Positions 18,068-26,956 of a stretch of DNA of 32,366 nt are shown here, piece after piece. The position numbers and the translations under genes were made by a program. This stretch comes from Burkholderiales bacterium (GTDB lineage Bacteria > Pseudomonadota > Gammaproteobacteria > Burkholderiales > SG8-39), in assembly GCA_014860395.1 (NCBI GenBank), contig JACZJU010000118.1, forward strand, positions 1-32,366. Direction: 5' to 3'. The notes beneath the pieces were generated by a model, which saw nothing but the letters and a program-made list of their open reading frames with translations, was not told the origin of the DNA and did no database searches. Positions within the stretch are counted from its first letter, which is position 1, and each line of letters begins with the position of its first letter.

Positions 18068-20218
18068 GTGATTTGGTTGGAGAAGTTGCGCAGTCGGCTG
18101 GCATCTATGTCCTCGGTCGAGTATCTGCCCGAGCGCGTCTCCATACTGTACCGGTTGTCGGGTACCGATGTGCCCATCATCCTGGTGGCCGCGAGCATCA
18201 CCGCGTTTGCTCTGTGGGGCTATGTCGGTGTAAATCTGATCGTCATCTGGTTCGTCTGGCTTGGCGTGGCGAGCACGGTGCGCTATGCAATGGCGCGGGT
18301 TTATCGCCGCCGCCAGGCGAGGGCGGACGACGCAGCGCAGTGGGAAAACTATTTCTGCCTGGCCAGCGCGCTGGTCGGCGCGTGTTGGGGGCTGGCGCTG
18401 ATGCTTATCGGCCATACGCCGACTACGCTGCAGGAACTCACAGTCACGTTCCTGATCAGCAGTATCGCCATGGGCCTGCCGCCGTCCCTCGCGCCAAGCC
18501 CCAAGGCTTTTGCGAGCTTTATCCTGCCCATTCTCGCGCCCATGGTGGCAATGCTGCTGACCTTTGGCGGCGGACTCAACACCTCCACCGCGCTGCTGAT
18601 GCTGGTTTTTGCGACCGTGCTGCTGGGCTTGTACCTGTCCAACTACTACGCCTTGATGGAAACCCTGGCTTACGGCCACGAGAACACGCTGTTGCTGGAG
18701 AAGCTGCGCGTCGCCGAAAGGTCTCTGACTTCGGCGTTGGCCGAGCAGCAGCTGATATTCGACACTGCAGCCGTCGGAATTGCCTTCGTCAGCCAGGGTG
18801 CGGTGGTGAAATGCAATCAGCGCTTTGCCGAGATATTCGGTTACGCGGTAGATGAAATTGCCGGCCGGCCCACGCGCGTCTGGTTCCAGCCGGAGGAGGA
18901 TTTCATGCTGCCGGGCAGCCGCGCCCATGGCCATTTCGCGCGAGGCGAAAACTATTCCTCCGAGCTGCTGCTGCGCAGGAAGGACGGGTCCCCGATCTGG
19001 GTGTTCAGCGACAGCCGCGCGATCAATGCGGCCAGTCCGGAGGACGGAATCATCATCGGCATCGGCGACATAACGGAACGCAAGCTGGCCGAAGCGGCGC
19101 TGCAACAGACCAAGGAACGGCTCGATCTGGCGATGCAGTCCTCGGCCATCTCGATTTGGGAATGGGACGCCAGGCGCGGCACGATTTATCTGGACGCGGC
19201 GCTGGCGCAAATGACCGGCGAGGCGCCGCGCGAACGCTATCTTACGCTGGAAGAGATGGCGCCGATGGTACATCCGGACGACTTCGCTGCGGTGCGCCAG
19301 GCGCAGGCCGACTGCGTCAAGGGCCTGCGTCCTCTGTACCGCATTGAGCACCGCCTGAAGATGGCCGGGGGGGACTGGGTCTGGGTACTCAGCCGCGGGC
19401 GGATAGTCGAGCACGCGAACGATGGCAGCGCCTTGCGCATAACGGGGACCAACGTCGATATCACCCAGCGCAAGCGCGCCGAGGTGGAATTGCTCGCCGC
19501 GCTGCAGCGCGAGAAAGAGCTGTCGGAGATGAAGTCCAAGTTCGTCTCCATCGCGTCGCACGAGCTACGCACGCCGCTGGCGACGATTCTGTCTTCGGCG
19601 GAGTTGCTGGAGCATTATTCGGAAAAGATATCCGTCGAAGACAGGCTGAAAATGCTGCATGGAATGCAGGCCGCGGTAAAACGCATGAACGCCATGATCG
19701 AGGATGTGCTGATCATAGGCAAGGCCGAGGCAGGCGCGCTGCAGTTCGAGCCCCAGCCGGTGGATCTGCGCAAATTGTGCCAGAAGGTCGTGGAGGAATT
19801 GCGCGGGGGCGTGGCCAGCCAGCATGTGATTCAATACGAGCAGCGGTTCGAGCGCGCCAGCCTGAATCTGGACGAAAAGTTGCTGCGCCACATTCTCAGC
19901 AACCTGCTCTCCAACGCGGTGAAATACTCCCCTCCGGGGAGCACGGTGTCGTTGCTGCTGGCTGAGTGCGACGGGCAGGCGGTGATCGAGGTGGGCGATC
20001 AGGGCATAGGCATACCGCCCGAGGATCAGGCGCGCCTGTTCGAAAGCTTTCATCGCGCCTCCAACGTCGGCAGTCGGCAGGGCACCGGCCTCGGGCTGGT
20101 AATCGTCAAGAAGGCGGTGGAATTGCACGGAGGCGCGATCTCGATCGAAAGCAAGGTAGACGCCGGTACCCGCATCAGCGTGCATTTGCCGCTGATGCAG
20201 GCGGCGCGGGCGGCCTGA
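18068..20218 (+). CDS. Membrane-anchored sensor histidine kinase with PAS domains
   Basis: N-terminal TM block; PAS/PAC (DITERKLAEAAL; DITQRKRAEVEL); H box SIASHELRTPLATILSSAE; N box LSNLLSNAVKYS; GTGLGLVIVKKAVELHGG. Confidence 0.95.
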   Translation: MIWLEKLRSRLASMSSVEYLPERVSILYRLSGTDVPIILVAASITAFALWGYVGVNLIVIWFVWLGVASTVRYAMARVYRRRQARADDAAQWENYFCLASALVGACWGLALMLIGHTPTTLQELTVTFLISSIAMGLPPSLAPSPKAFASFILPILAPMVAMLLTFGGGLNTSTALLMLVFATVLLGLYLSNYYALMETLAYGHENTLLLEKLRVAERSLTSALAEQQLIFDTAAVGIAFVSQGAVVKCNQRFAEIFGYAVDEIAGRPTRVWFQPEEDFMLPGSRAHGHFARGENYSSELLLRRKDGSPIWVFSDSRAINAASPEDGIIIGIGDITERKLAEAALQQTKERLDLAMQSSAISIWEWDARRGTIYLDAALAQMTGEAPRERYLTLEEMAPMVHPDDFAAVRQAQADCVKGLRPLYRIEHRLKMAGGDWVWVLSRGRIVEHANDGSALRITGTNVDITQRKRAEVELLAALQREKELSEMKSKFVSIASHELRTPLATILSSAELLEHYSEKISVEDRLKMLHGMQAAVKRMNAMIEDVLIIGKAEAGALQFEPQPVDLRKLCQKVVEELRGGVASQHVIQYEQRFERASLNLDEKLLRHILSNLLSNAVKYSPPGSTVSLLLAECDGQAVIEVGDQGIGIPPEDQARLFESFHRASNVGSRQGTGLGLVIVKKAVELHGGAISIESKVDAGTRISVHLPLMQAARAA

Positions 20219-20595
20219 TGATGGCGCGCGTATTGCTCATCGACGACGATCAGTCGAATCTCGAATTCATGCGGCAGCTGATGCGCATCGAGGGGCACGA
20301 ACTGGCTTGGGCGGCGGACGGCCAGCAGGGGCTCGCGCTGGTGCGAGAAAACCATCCGCAGCTCATAATCTGCGATGTCATCATGCCGCATCTGGGCGGC
20401 TATGCGGTGCTGGAGACGCTGCGTGCGGATCCACAGTTCGCCGATGTTCCGGTGTTGCTGTTTTCCGCTGCCATGAGCGAGGAAGCGCGTGCGATCGGCC
20501 TGCGCCGCGGCGCTACCGAAGTGTTGGCCAAGCCTTTCGAAATGGAGCAGCTGCGCAGCGCGATCAGACGATGTCTGGGGCCGGAGCGGCTATGA
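20218..20595 (+). CDS. Single-domain response regulator (start 20218 or 20221)
   Basis: VLLIDDDQSNLEFMRQLM; phosphoacceptor region IICDVIMPHLGG; LAKPF; overlaps histidine kinase stop. Confidence 0.92.
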   Translation: MMARVLLIDDDQSNLEFMRQLMRIEGHELAWAADGQQGLALVRENHPQLIICDVIMPHLGGYAVLETLRADPQFADVPVLLFSAAMSEEARAIGLRRGATEVLAKPFEMEQLRSAIRRCLGPERL

Positions 20596-22667
20596 AGAAA
20601 ATCCTCGTGGTCGAAGACGAAGAGTCGATCCGCTTGGTCCTGACGCTGATGCTGAAAGCGGAAGGTTACACCGTGGACTCGGCCGAGGACGGCCGCGCCG
20701 GCATTGAGCATGCCAAGAGCTTCGCCCCGGACCTGATCGTCAGCGACGTGATGATGCCGGAGCTGGACGGATACGGCATGCTGGAGGCGCTGCGCGCCGA
20801 CCCGCGCTTCGCCGATACACCGTTCATCTTCCTCACCGCGCTTGGCGACAGAACCAATATTCGCCGCGGCATGAACCTCGGCGCGGACGACTTTCTCAAC
20901 AAGCCGATTTCGCGCGTCGAACTGATCGAAGCCGTGACTTCGCGGCTGAAAAAATACGAGAATGCGGCACGCTCTCTCGCCGAGCGCATGGTTGCCGGTA
21001 ACGACGAACTCAAGCGCTGGTACCGCCAGAGCTTGAGCGGTGCCGAAGCCGAGCGGCCGCTCGCGATCGCCGAAACCGCCGGCATGACAGGAAAGATGGT
21101 CGTGGCCACGGTATTGTTCGCCGACATCCGCAATTTCACCACCTATTCGGAGCGTCTTGCCGCGGGACAGATCGCCGAGTTGCTCAACGCGTACTTCGAG
21201 GTCGTGTGCCAGCCCATCGTGCGCAATGGCGGGCGCATCGCCAAGCTGATCGGCGACGGCATCATGGTGGTGTTCGAGGCGCGCCCGGAGGACGGCGAGG
21301 ACAACCATGCCCGCCGCGCGATCCGCGCCGGCCTGGGCATAGTGCTCGCTGCGAACAAATTCGGCGACTGGTTCAAGCAGCGCTTCGGTCTGGGAGCGTT
21401 GCCGGAATTTGCCACCGGCGTGGGCATTCATACCGGCGACCTGATGGAGGTGCACATCGGTCCGCCGGGTGCCGAGGACCTGACTGTGGTCGGCGACAGC
21501 GTCAACGTGGCGTCGCGCCTGGAGGGACAGACGAAGGAACTGGGCTGGCCGGTCGTGGCGAGCGCGGCCGCCGTCGGCATGGCCGGGAGCCTGGTGAGCG
21601 TCGGCGAATCGCGCTTGCTGGAATTGCGCGGTCGCAATGCGCCGGTCGAGGCTATGAAAGTCACAGGCATCGGCGCTTATGTGGGCGCGCAGGAGGGGCC
21701 GATCGAGGTGCCCGCCTCGGTGCGTGCGGCGCTCGCGGAAAACGCGCAGATGACCGCCCGCGCGGCCAAGGCGGCGCTGTCGGAAACGCTGCGGGTGATT
21801 ACCGGCGAACTGTCGCGGGCGCTGGTGGCCGGCCAGCCGCTGCAGATCAAGGGTTATCGGGTGCTGTCGAAGATCGGCGAGGGCGGCATGTCCAATGTCT
21901 TTCTCGCCGAGCGCGAGACCGACGGCCGGCAGGTGGCGCTGAAGATCCTCAACGCCCGGCCGAGCGACGACAAGCAGCTTCTGCAGCGCTTCATCCAGGA
22001 GTCGGCGCTGATTTACGACATCGAGCATTCCAACGTGGTCAAGATATACGACAAGGGGTTCACCGACGACTACGCCTACATCGCCATGGAGTATTTTGCC
22101 GGCGGCAGCCTCAAGGATGTGATCGCCCATGGGTTGAACCCGCGCCAGGCGCTGTCGCTGCTGGCGCAAGCGGCGGCTGCGCTGGCGGAGATTCATCGCC
22201 TCGGCATAGTGCACCGCGATGTCAAACCGGCCAACATGATGCTGCGCGCCGACGGCACCATGGTGCTCGCTGATTTTGGCATCGCCAAGCATTCCGCAGG
22301 ATCGATGGAAACGAGCGCGCACGGCGAGTTCTTCGGCACGCCCTATTACATTTCGCCGGAACAGGTCGATGGCAAGCCGGCGACCGAACGCTCCGACATC
22401 TACAGCCTGGGCATCATATTTTACGAAATGCTGATGAACCGGCGGCCGTTTGTCGGCGACTCCATCGACGAACTGATCGCGCAGCACCTGCACGCGCCGG
22501 TGCCGCGGCTGTCGGATGCGTTGGCCGATTACCAGGGGCTGCTCGACGCCATGCTCGCCAAGGATCCCGCTGAACGCCTGCAGAATGCGGATGCGGTGCT
22601 CGCGGCCATCGACCGCGTATGGACGCAGGCCGCATTGCGCGCAAACAAGGCACTGGGTCCGGATTGA
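20592..22667 (+). CDS. REC - class III adenylate cyclase - Ser/Thr protein kinase fusion (691 aa)
   Basis: REC: LVVEDEESIRL...LIVSDVMMPELDG...LNKPI; cyclase: ATVLFADIRNFTTYSERLA...KLIGDGIMVVF...DLTVVGDSVNVASRLE; kinase: GEGGMSNV, VALKIL, IVHRDVKPANMML, ADFGIAK, GTPYYISPEQ. Confidence 0.95.
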   Translation: MKKILVVEDEESIRLVLTLMLKAEGYTVDSAEDGRAGIEHAKSFAPDLIVSDVMMPELDGYGMLEALRADPRFADTPFIFLTALGDRTNIRRGMNLGADDFLNKPISRVELIEAVTSRLKKYENAARSLAERMVAGNDELKRWYRQSLSGAEAERPLAIAETAGMTGKMVVATVLFADIRNFTTYSERLAAGQIAELLNAYFEVVCQPIVRNGGRIAKLIGDGIMVVFEARPEDGEDNHARRAIRAGLGIVLAANKFGDWFKQRFGLGALPEFATGVGIHTGDLMEVHIGPPGAEDLTVVGDSVNVASRLEGQTKELGWPVVASAAAVGMAGSLVSVGESRLLELRGRNAPVEAMKVTGIGAYVGAQEGPIEVPASVRAALAENAQMTARAAKAALSETLRVITGELSRALVAGQPLQIKGYRVLSKIGEGGMSNVFLAERETDGRQVALKILNARPSDDKQLLQRFIQESALIYDIEHSNVVKIYDKGFTDDYAYIAMEYFAGGSLKDVIAHGLNPRQALSLLAQAAAALAEIHRLGIVHRDVKPANMMLRADGTMVLADFGIAKHSAGSMETSAHGEFFGTPYYISPEQVDGKPATERSDIYSLGIIFYEMLMNRRPFVGDSIDELIAQHLHAPVPRLSDALADYQGLLDAMLAKDPAERLQNADAVLAAIDRVWTQAALRANKALGPD

Positions 22668-22724
22668 CGCACTGCGAAGCGTATTGCTTGCGCGGTTGCG
22701 CAGCGCGCGGGCGAGGCGGGTGAA

Positions 22725-23414
22725 GTGAAGCGGCTGTCCATCATCATTCCGACGCTAAACGAGGCCGCGTGCATCGCGGCCACGCTGGAGTCCCTGCGGG
22801 AGTTTCGCCGCCGTGGCCATGAAATCATTGTCGCCGATGGCGGATCGAGCGACGCGACGGCGTCTCTAGTCCAAGACCTTGCCGACCGCGTCGTTTGCTC
22901 GCCTGCCGGGCGCGCGGTGCAAATGAATGCGGGTGCACGCGCCGCGACAGGCGACGTGTTCCTGTTCCTGCACGCCGATTCGCGCCTGCCCGAGGACGCC
23001 GACCGCCTGGTACTGCAGGGGCTTGCCGGCGGCGGTCCGGCCTGGGGCCGCTTCGACGTGCGGATTGACGGCCCGCAGCCTTTACTGCGACTGGTGGAAA
23101 GCATGATGAATCTGCGCTCCCGCCTGACGCGCATATGCACAGGCGACCAGGGCATTTTCGTGCGGCGTGAGGCGTTCGAGGCCATCGGCGGCTTTCCGCG
23201 CCAGGAGTTGATGGAGGACATCGCCATCAGCGTGCGGCTGCGTCGATTGTCCGCGCCGCTATGCCTGCGCCGGCGCTGCCTGACTTCGGCGCGCCGTTGG
23301 GAAAGCCAGGGGGTGCTGCGCACCATCATGCTGATGTGGTGGCTGCGCTTGCAGTATGCCTTTGGCGTGGCGCCGGCGCGACTGGCGCGCACCTATGGGC
23401 GGCGCGGTCGTTGA
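22725..23414 (+). CDS. Family 2 glycosyltransferase, rSAM/selenodomain-associated transferase 2-like (GTG start)
   Basis: LSIIIPTLNEAACIAATLESL...EIIVADGGSSDATASL...AGRAVQMNAGARAATGDVFLFLHADSRLP. Confidence 0.87.
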   Translation: MKRLSIIIPTLNEAACIAATLESLREFRRRGHEIIVADGGSSDATASLVQDLADRVVCSPAGRAVQMNAGARAATGDVFLFLHADSRLPEDADRLVLQGLAGGGPAWGRFDVRIDGPQPLLRLVESMMNLRSRLTRICTGDQGIFVRREAFEAIGGFPRQELMEDIAISVRLRRLSAPLCLRRRCLTSARRWESQGVLRTIMLMWWLRLQYAFGVAPARLARTYGRRGR

Positions 23415-23447
23415 GAGCCGATTGCGAAATGAACCCCGCAACGCCGA

Positions 23448-23490
23448 AATTAAGGGGGGGCGTGGGGATATGTCCCTCTATTCTGCAATG
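23448..23490. repeat. REP-like element related to that at 1115-1155
   Basis: TTAAGGGGGGGCGTGGGGATATGTCCCTCTATTCTGCAATG vs TTTAGGAGGGTGCGAGGGGATTTGTCCCCTCATTTTGTAAC. Confidence 0.4.
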
Positions 23491-24099
23491 AACTCCAACT
23501 GCCGCATCATGATCTTTGCCAAGACGCCGACGCCGGGCCAGGTGAAGACGCGCCTGATCCCAAGTCTGGGCGAGAGTGGCGCCGCGCAATTGCAGCGGCA
23601 GCTGATCGAGCGCACGCTGCGCGTAGCCGCAGGCGCGGGGCTGGGTGCGCCGGAACTCTGGTGCGCGCCCGACCCGGGGGATCCGTTTTTTGCGGCCTGC
23701 GCCAAACGCTATGGCATCAGCCTGTGCTCGCAGGGCGAGGGCGATCTGGGGATGCGCATGGAGCGAGCGCTGGAGTCTTCCCTGCTCGCCGGCTCGCCGG
23801 GGCTATTGATCGGCTGCGACTGCCCGGCGCTGACGCCGGCATATTTGCGTGAAGCCGCCGCCGCCCTTGCAGGGGGAAACGACGCCGTATTTGGCCCGGC
23901 GGAGGACGGCGGCTATGTGCTCATCGGCCTGGCGCGACATCACTCGGCGCAACTGTTCGAGAATATCGCCTGGGGCACCGACACCGTGATGCAGGAGACG
24001 CGCACGCGGCTCGCGCGCGGAAACTGGCGCTGGCACGAATTGGCGCTGCTTTGGGACCTGGACCGGCCGGAGGATTTGCGGCGGCTGCGGCGCGGCTAG
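23488..24099 (+). CDS. rSAM/selenodomain-associated transferase 1-like (TIGR04282 type); alternative start 23470
   Basis: CRIMIFAKTPTPGQVKTRLIPSLGESGAAQLQRQLI...LIGCDCPALTPAYLREAAAAL...VFGPAEDGGYVLIGL. Confidence 0.87.
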   Translation: MNSNCRIMIFAKTPTPGQVKTRLIPSLGESGAAQLQRQLIERTLRVAAGAGLGAPELWCAPDPGDPFFAACAKRYGISLCSQGEGDLGMRMERALESSLLAGSPGLLIGCDCPALTPAYLREAAAALAGGNDAVFGPAEDGGYVLIGLARHHSAQLFENIAWGTDTVMQETRTRLARGNWRWHELALLWDLDRPEDLRRLRRG

Positions 24100-24192
24100 A
24101 TCTCGTCGCGAGTCAATGCATGCTCTCGGGCTCGCCTGGATCGGCCCGTTCCGACATTCATCTTCGCAACCGACCTTCAGCGCAAAAGAAAC

Positions 24193-24228
24193 GGGCAGGA
24201 TAACCGGCACTTACCGGCCACCCTGCCC
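24193..24228. repeat. Inverted repeat GGGCAGG...CCTGCCC
   Basis: 7-bp arms with inner CCGG/CCGG; downstream of the transferase 1 gene. Confidence 0.5.
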
Positions 24229-24278
24229 TCGCGGGGAGAGGAGGAGATCCCGCGAATCCGGTGCTGCCTTGTTGCCGC

Positions 24279-24413
24279 CTAGCGGAAAAAACTCCCGCTG
24301 AAGGCAACCATCATCTGTCCGCCCAGAATGCAGGCTAGTTTTACCGAAGCCACCAGTGCCGCCGCGCTGGCGCTCAGATAACCCACGAGTACTCTAGCGA
24401 CGTCGAATTTCAC
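24279..24413 (-). CDS. Possible 44-aa hydrophobic small protein (GTG start)
   Basis: Manual reading: MKFDVARVLVGYLSASAAALVASVKLACILGGQMMVAFSGSFFR*; one hydrophobic helix; divergent from the LysR gene; not in supplied ORF track. Confidence 0.4.
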   Translation of the reverse strand: MKFDVARVLVGYLSASAAALVASVKLACILGGQMMVAFSGSFFR

Positions 24414-24502
24414 GGTATTGGTTTCGGTTAAAAATTAGGCTCAATCTAAATAGCTGTCAAATATTTGTCAAATCTATTGTTAGAATTTAATATATCCGTC
24501 TT

Positions 24503-25411
24503 ATGGATATAAGAAACGTCGACCTCAACCTGCTGGTGGCGCTGGACGCGCTGCTGGCGGAGCGCAGCGTGTCGCGCGCCGCGGTGCGCCTGCATTTGTC
24601 GCAGCCTGCAGCCAGCGCCCTGCTCGCGCGCCTGCGCGAACTGTTCGGCGATCCTCTGCTACTGCGCAGCGCCCGCGGCATGCTGCCGACGCCGCGGGCG
24701 CTGGAGTTGCTCGGCCCGGTCAGGAAAGTGCTGGAGGAGATCGATGCCATCGTCCAGCCGCGCGCGGCATTCGATGCGGCCAGCGCAGTCCACACGTTCA
24801 CTTTGTCGGCCTCCGATTATGTCGAATACGCGCTGCTGCCGACGTTGGCGGATTACCTCGAGCAGAAAGCTCCCGGGGTGCGCCTGGAAGTGAGGCCGCT
24901 GGATCTGCAGTTGGTGGCAAAACAAATGGAAAGCGGCGATGTCGACCTTTGCATTACCGGGCTGCAGAATGCCATAGCCGGACTGCACGTGCGGCCACTC
25001 TATACAGAACGCATGGTGTCGGTGGTGCGGCGCAACCACCCGGGCGTGGGCGCGCGCCTGACGCTGGACATGTTTTGCAGTCTGGAACACATCCAGGTGT
25101 TGGTGCGAGGCAGCGGTTTCAGCACCCGTATCGACGCGGCGCTGGCCGCGCTGGGGCGCAAGCGCCACGCGCGGCTGGCGGTGCCGCATTTCCTTCTGGT
25201 GCCCGAAATCGTGGCGCGCTCGGACATGATCAGCGCCTTGCCGGAGCGCCTGGCGCGCGGCTACGCGAACAAGCTGCGCATTCTCGAGCCGCCGCTCGAT
25301 ATAGAAGGCTTCACCGTGGGAGAGATGTGGCACGAGCGCAACGAACGCGATCCGGCACAGCAGTGGCTGCGCGAAGTGTTGCTGGAGCTGGCGCAGGTAC
25401 CGCCGAAATAG
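24503..25411 (+). CDS. LysR-family transcriptional regulator
   Basis: MDIRNVDLNLLVALDALLAERSVSRAAVRLHLSQPAASALLARLRELFGDPLLLRSARGMLPTPRA. Confidence 0.95.
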   Translation: MDIRNVDLNLLVALDALLAERSVSRAAVRLHLSQPAASALLARLRELFGDPLLLRSARGMLPTPRALELLGPVRKVLEEIDAIVQPRAAFDAASAVHTFTLSASDYVEYALLPTLADYLEQKAPGVRLEVRPLDLQLVAKQMESGDVDLCITGLQNAIAGLHVRPLYTERMVSVVRRNHPGVGARLTLDMFCSLEHIQVLVRGSGFSTRIDAALAALGRKRHARLAVPHFLLVPEIVARSDMISALPERLARGYANKLRILEPPLDIEGFTVGEMWHERNERDPAQQWLREVLLELAQVPPK

Positions 25412-25494
25412 TCGACGCCGGCGGGAATGCGCAAAGGTGATGCGTGCCGCAACATTGCCCATGAATCCGCTGGAGTTAGCCAAGGAAATGCAGA

Positions 25495-26916
25495 ATGAAC
25501 AATGAAATCTGTTTCCTGCCGGCCACCGAATTGGTGCGGCGCATCCGGCGCAAGGACCTGTCGGCGCGCGAACTGATGCAGGCGTCGCTGGCGCAGATCG
25601 AGCGCCTCAACCCCAAGCTCAATGCGGTCGTCAGCCTTTACGCCGAGCAGGCCCTGGCGCAGGCAAAGGCCGCGGACGAGAAGCAGGCGCGGGGCGAGGC
25701 GCTGGGCGCGCTGCACGGCCTGCCGGTTGCGCACAAGGATCTGTTCCTGACGCGCGGCATGCGCACCACCTTCGGCTCGCCCATCTTCAAGGACTATGTC
25801 CCCGATCAAAACCTCTTGATCGTAGACCGGCTGCAGGCGGCGGGAGCGATTTCCATAGGCAAGACCAACACGCCCGAATTCGGCGCCGGCTCGCAGACCT
25901 TCAACACCGTATTCGGCAAGACGCTCAACCCCTACGACCCCAGCAAAACTTGTGGCGGTTCCTCTGGCGGTGCGGCGGTGGCACTGGCCGCCGGCATGGT
26001 GCCGCTGGCCGATGGCAGCGACATGGGCGGCTCGCTGCGCTGCCCGGCGAATTTCTGCAATATCGTCGGCCTGCGCACTTCCCCCGGGCGCGTGCCGATC
26101 TGGCCGGCAAAAACCGGCTGGAGCACCCTGGGGGTGGAAGGGCCGATGGCGCGCAACGTGGAAGATTGCGCGCTGATGTTAAGCGTGATCGCGGGCCACG
26201 ATGCGAGGAGCCCGATTTCGATCGCCGAACCGGGCAGCGCGTTCGCGCGGCCGCTCGCCCGCGATTTCAAGGGCGTGCGCATCGCTTGGAGCGCCGACCT
26301 CGGCGGTTTGCCCGTGGACGCGCGCGTCATTGCAGTGCTTGAATCGCAGCGATCGACATTCTCTGTGCTCGGCTGTGCAATCGAGGAAGCGACGCCCGAT
26401 CTGTCGGGTGCGAACGATATTTTCATGACACTGCGCGCCTGGCAGTTCGAGCTTGCGTATGGCGAACTGCTGGATCGGCATCGCGATCAGCTCAAGGACA
26501 CGGTGATCTGGAATATCGAAGCGGGCAGGAAGCTTTTGGGCCCGCAAATCGGCGCTGCGGAACTGAAGCGCACCGCGCTGTTCAACCGGATGCACGACTT
26601 CATGCAGCGCTACGAGTTTCTGATTCTGCCGGTGAACCAGGTGCCGCCGTTCGACGTCGGCCAGCCCTATGTCAGCGACATCAACGGCGTGAAGATGGAC
26701 ACCTATATCGACTGGATGAAATCCTGCTACTTCATCACCGTCACCGGCCATCCGGCGATCTCGGTGCCCTGCGGCTTCACCGCGGACGGGTTGCCGGTGG
26801 GGGTGCAGATCGTCGGCCGGCACCAGGACGATCTCGGCGTGCTGCAACTCGCCCACGCGTTCGAGCAGGCGACCCAGTTTTGGAAGCGCCGCCCGGCGAT
26901 CTCAGCCGTTCAGTAG
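25495..26916 (+). CDS. Amidase (amidase signature family)
   Basis: GLPVAHKDLFLTRGMRTTFGSPIF; GGSSGGAAVALAAGMVPLADGSDMGGSLRCPANFCNIVGLRTSPGRVP with Ser-cisSer-Lys triad region. Confidence 0.93.
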   Translation: MNNEICFLPATELVRRIRRKDLSARELMQASLAQIERLNPKLNAVVSLYAEQALAQAKAADEKQARGEALGALHGLPVAHKDLFLTRGMRTTFGSPIFKDYVPDQNLLIVDRLQAAGAISIGKTNTPEFGAGSQTFNTVFGKTLNPYDPSKTCGGSSGGAAVALAAGMVPLADGSDMGGSLRCPANFCNIVGLRTSPGRVPIWPAKTGWSTLGVEGPMARNVEDCALMLSVIAGHDARSPISIAEPGSAFARPLARDFKGVRIAWSADLGGLPVDARVIAVLESQRSTFSVLGCAIEEATPDLSGANDIFMTLRAWQFELAYGELLDRHRDQLKDTVIWNIEAGRKLLGPQIGAAELKRTALFNRMHDFMQRYEFLILPVNQVPPFDVGQPYVSDINGVKMDTYIDWMKSCYFITVTGHPAISVPCGFTADGLPVGVQIVGRHQDDLGVLQLAHAFEQATQFWKRRPAISAVQ

Positions 26917-26956
26917 CATCGACGAACAGGCGATGCGCCAATCGGGATGTTCGCCA

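Noticed and set aside
18017-19561. 514-aa minus-strand ORF opposite the histidine kinase
   Set aside because: Shadow ORF; the plus strand has clear PAS and kinase motifs.
20400-22493. 697-aa antisense ORF opposite the REC-cyclase-kinase gene
   Set aside because: The plus strand encodes a protein with intact domain motifs; the antisense frame is low-complexity H/R/Q-rich, typical of open antisense frames in GC-rich DNA.
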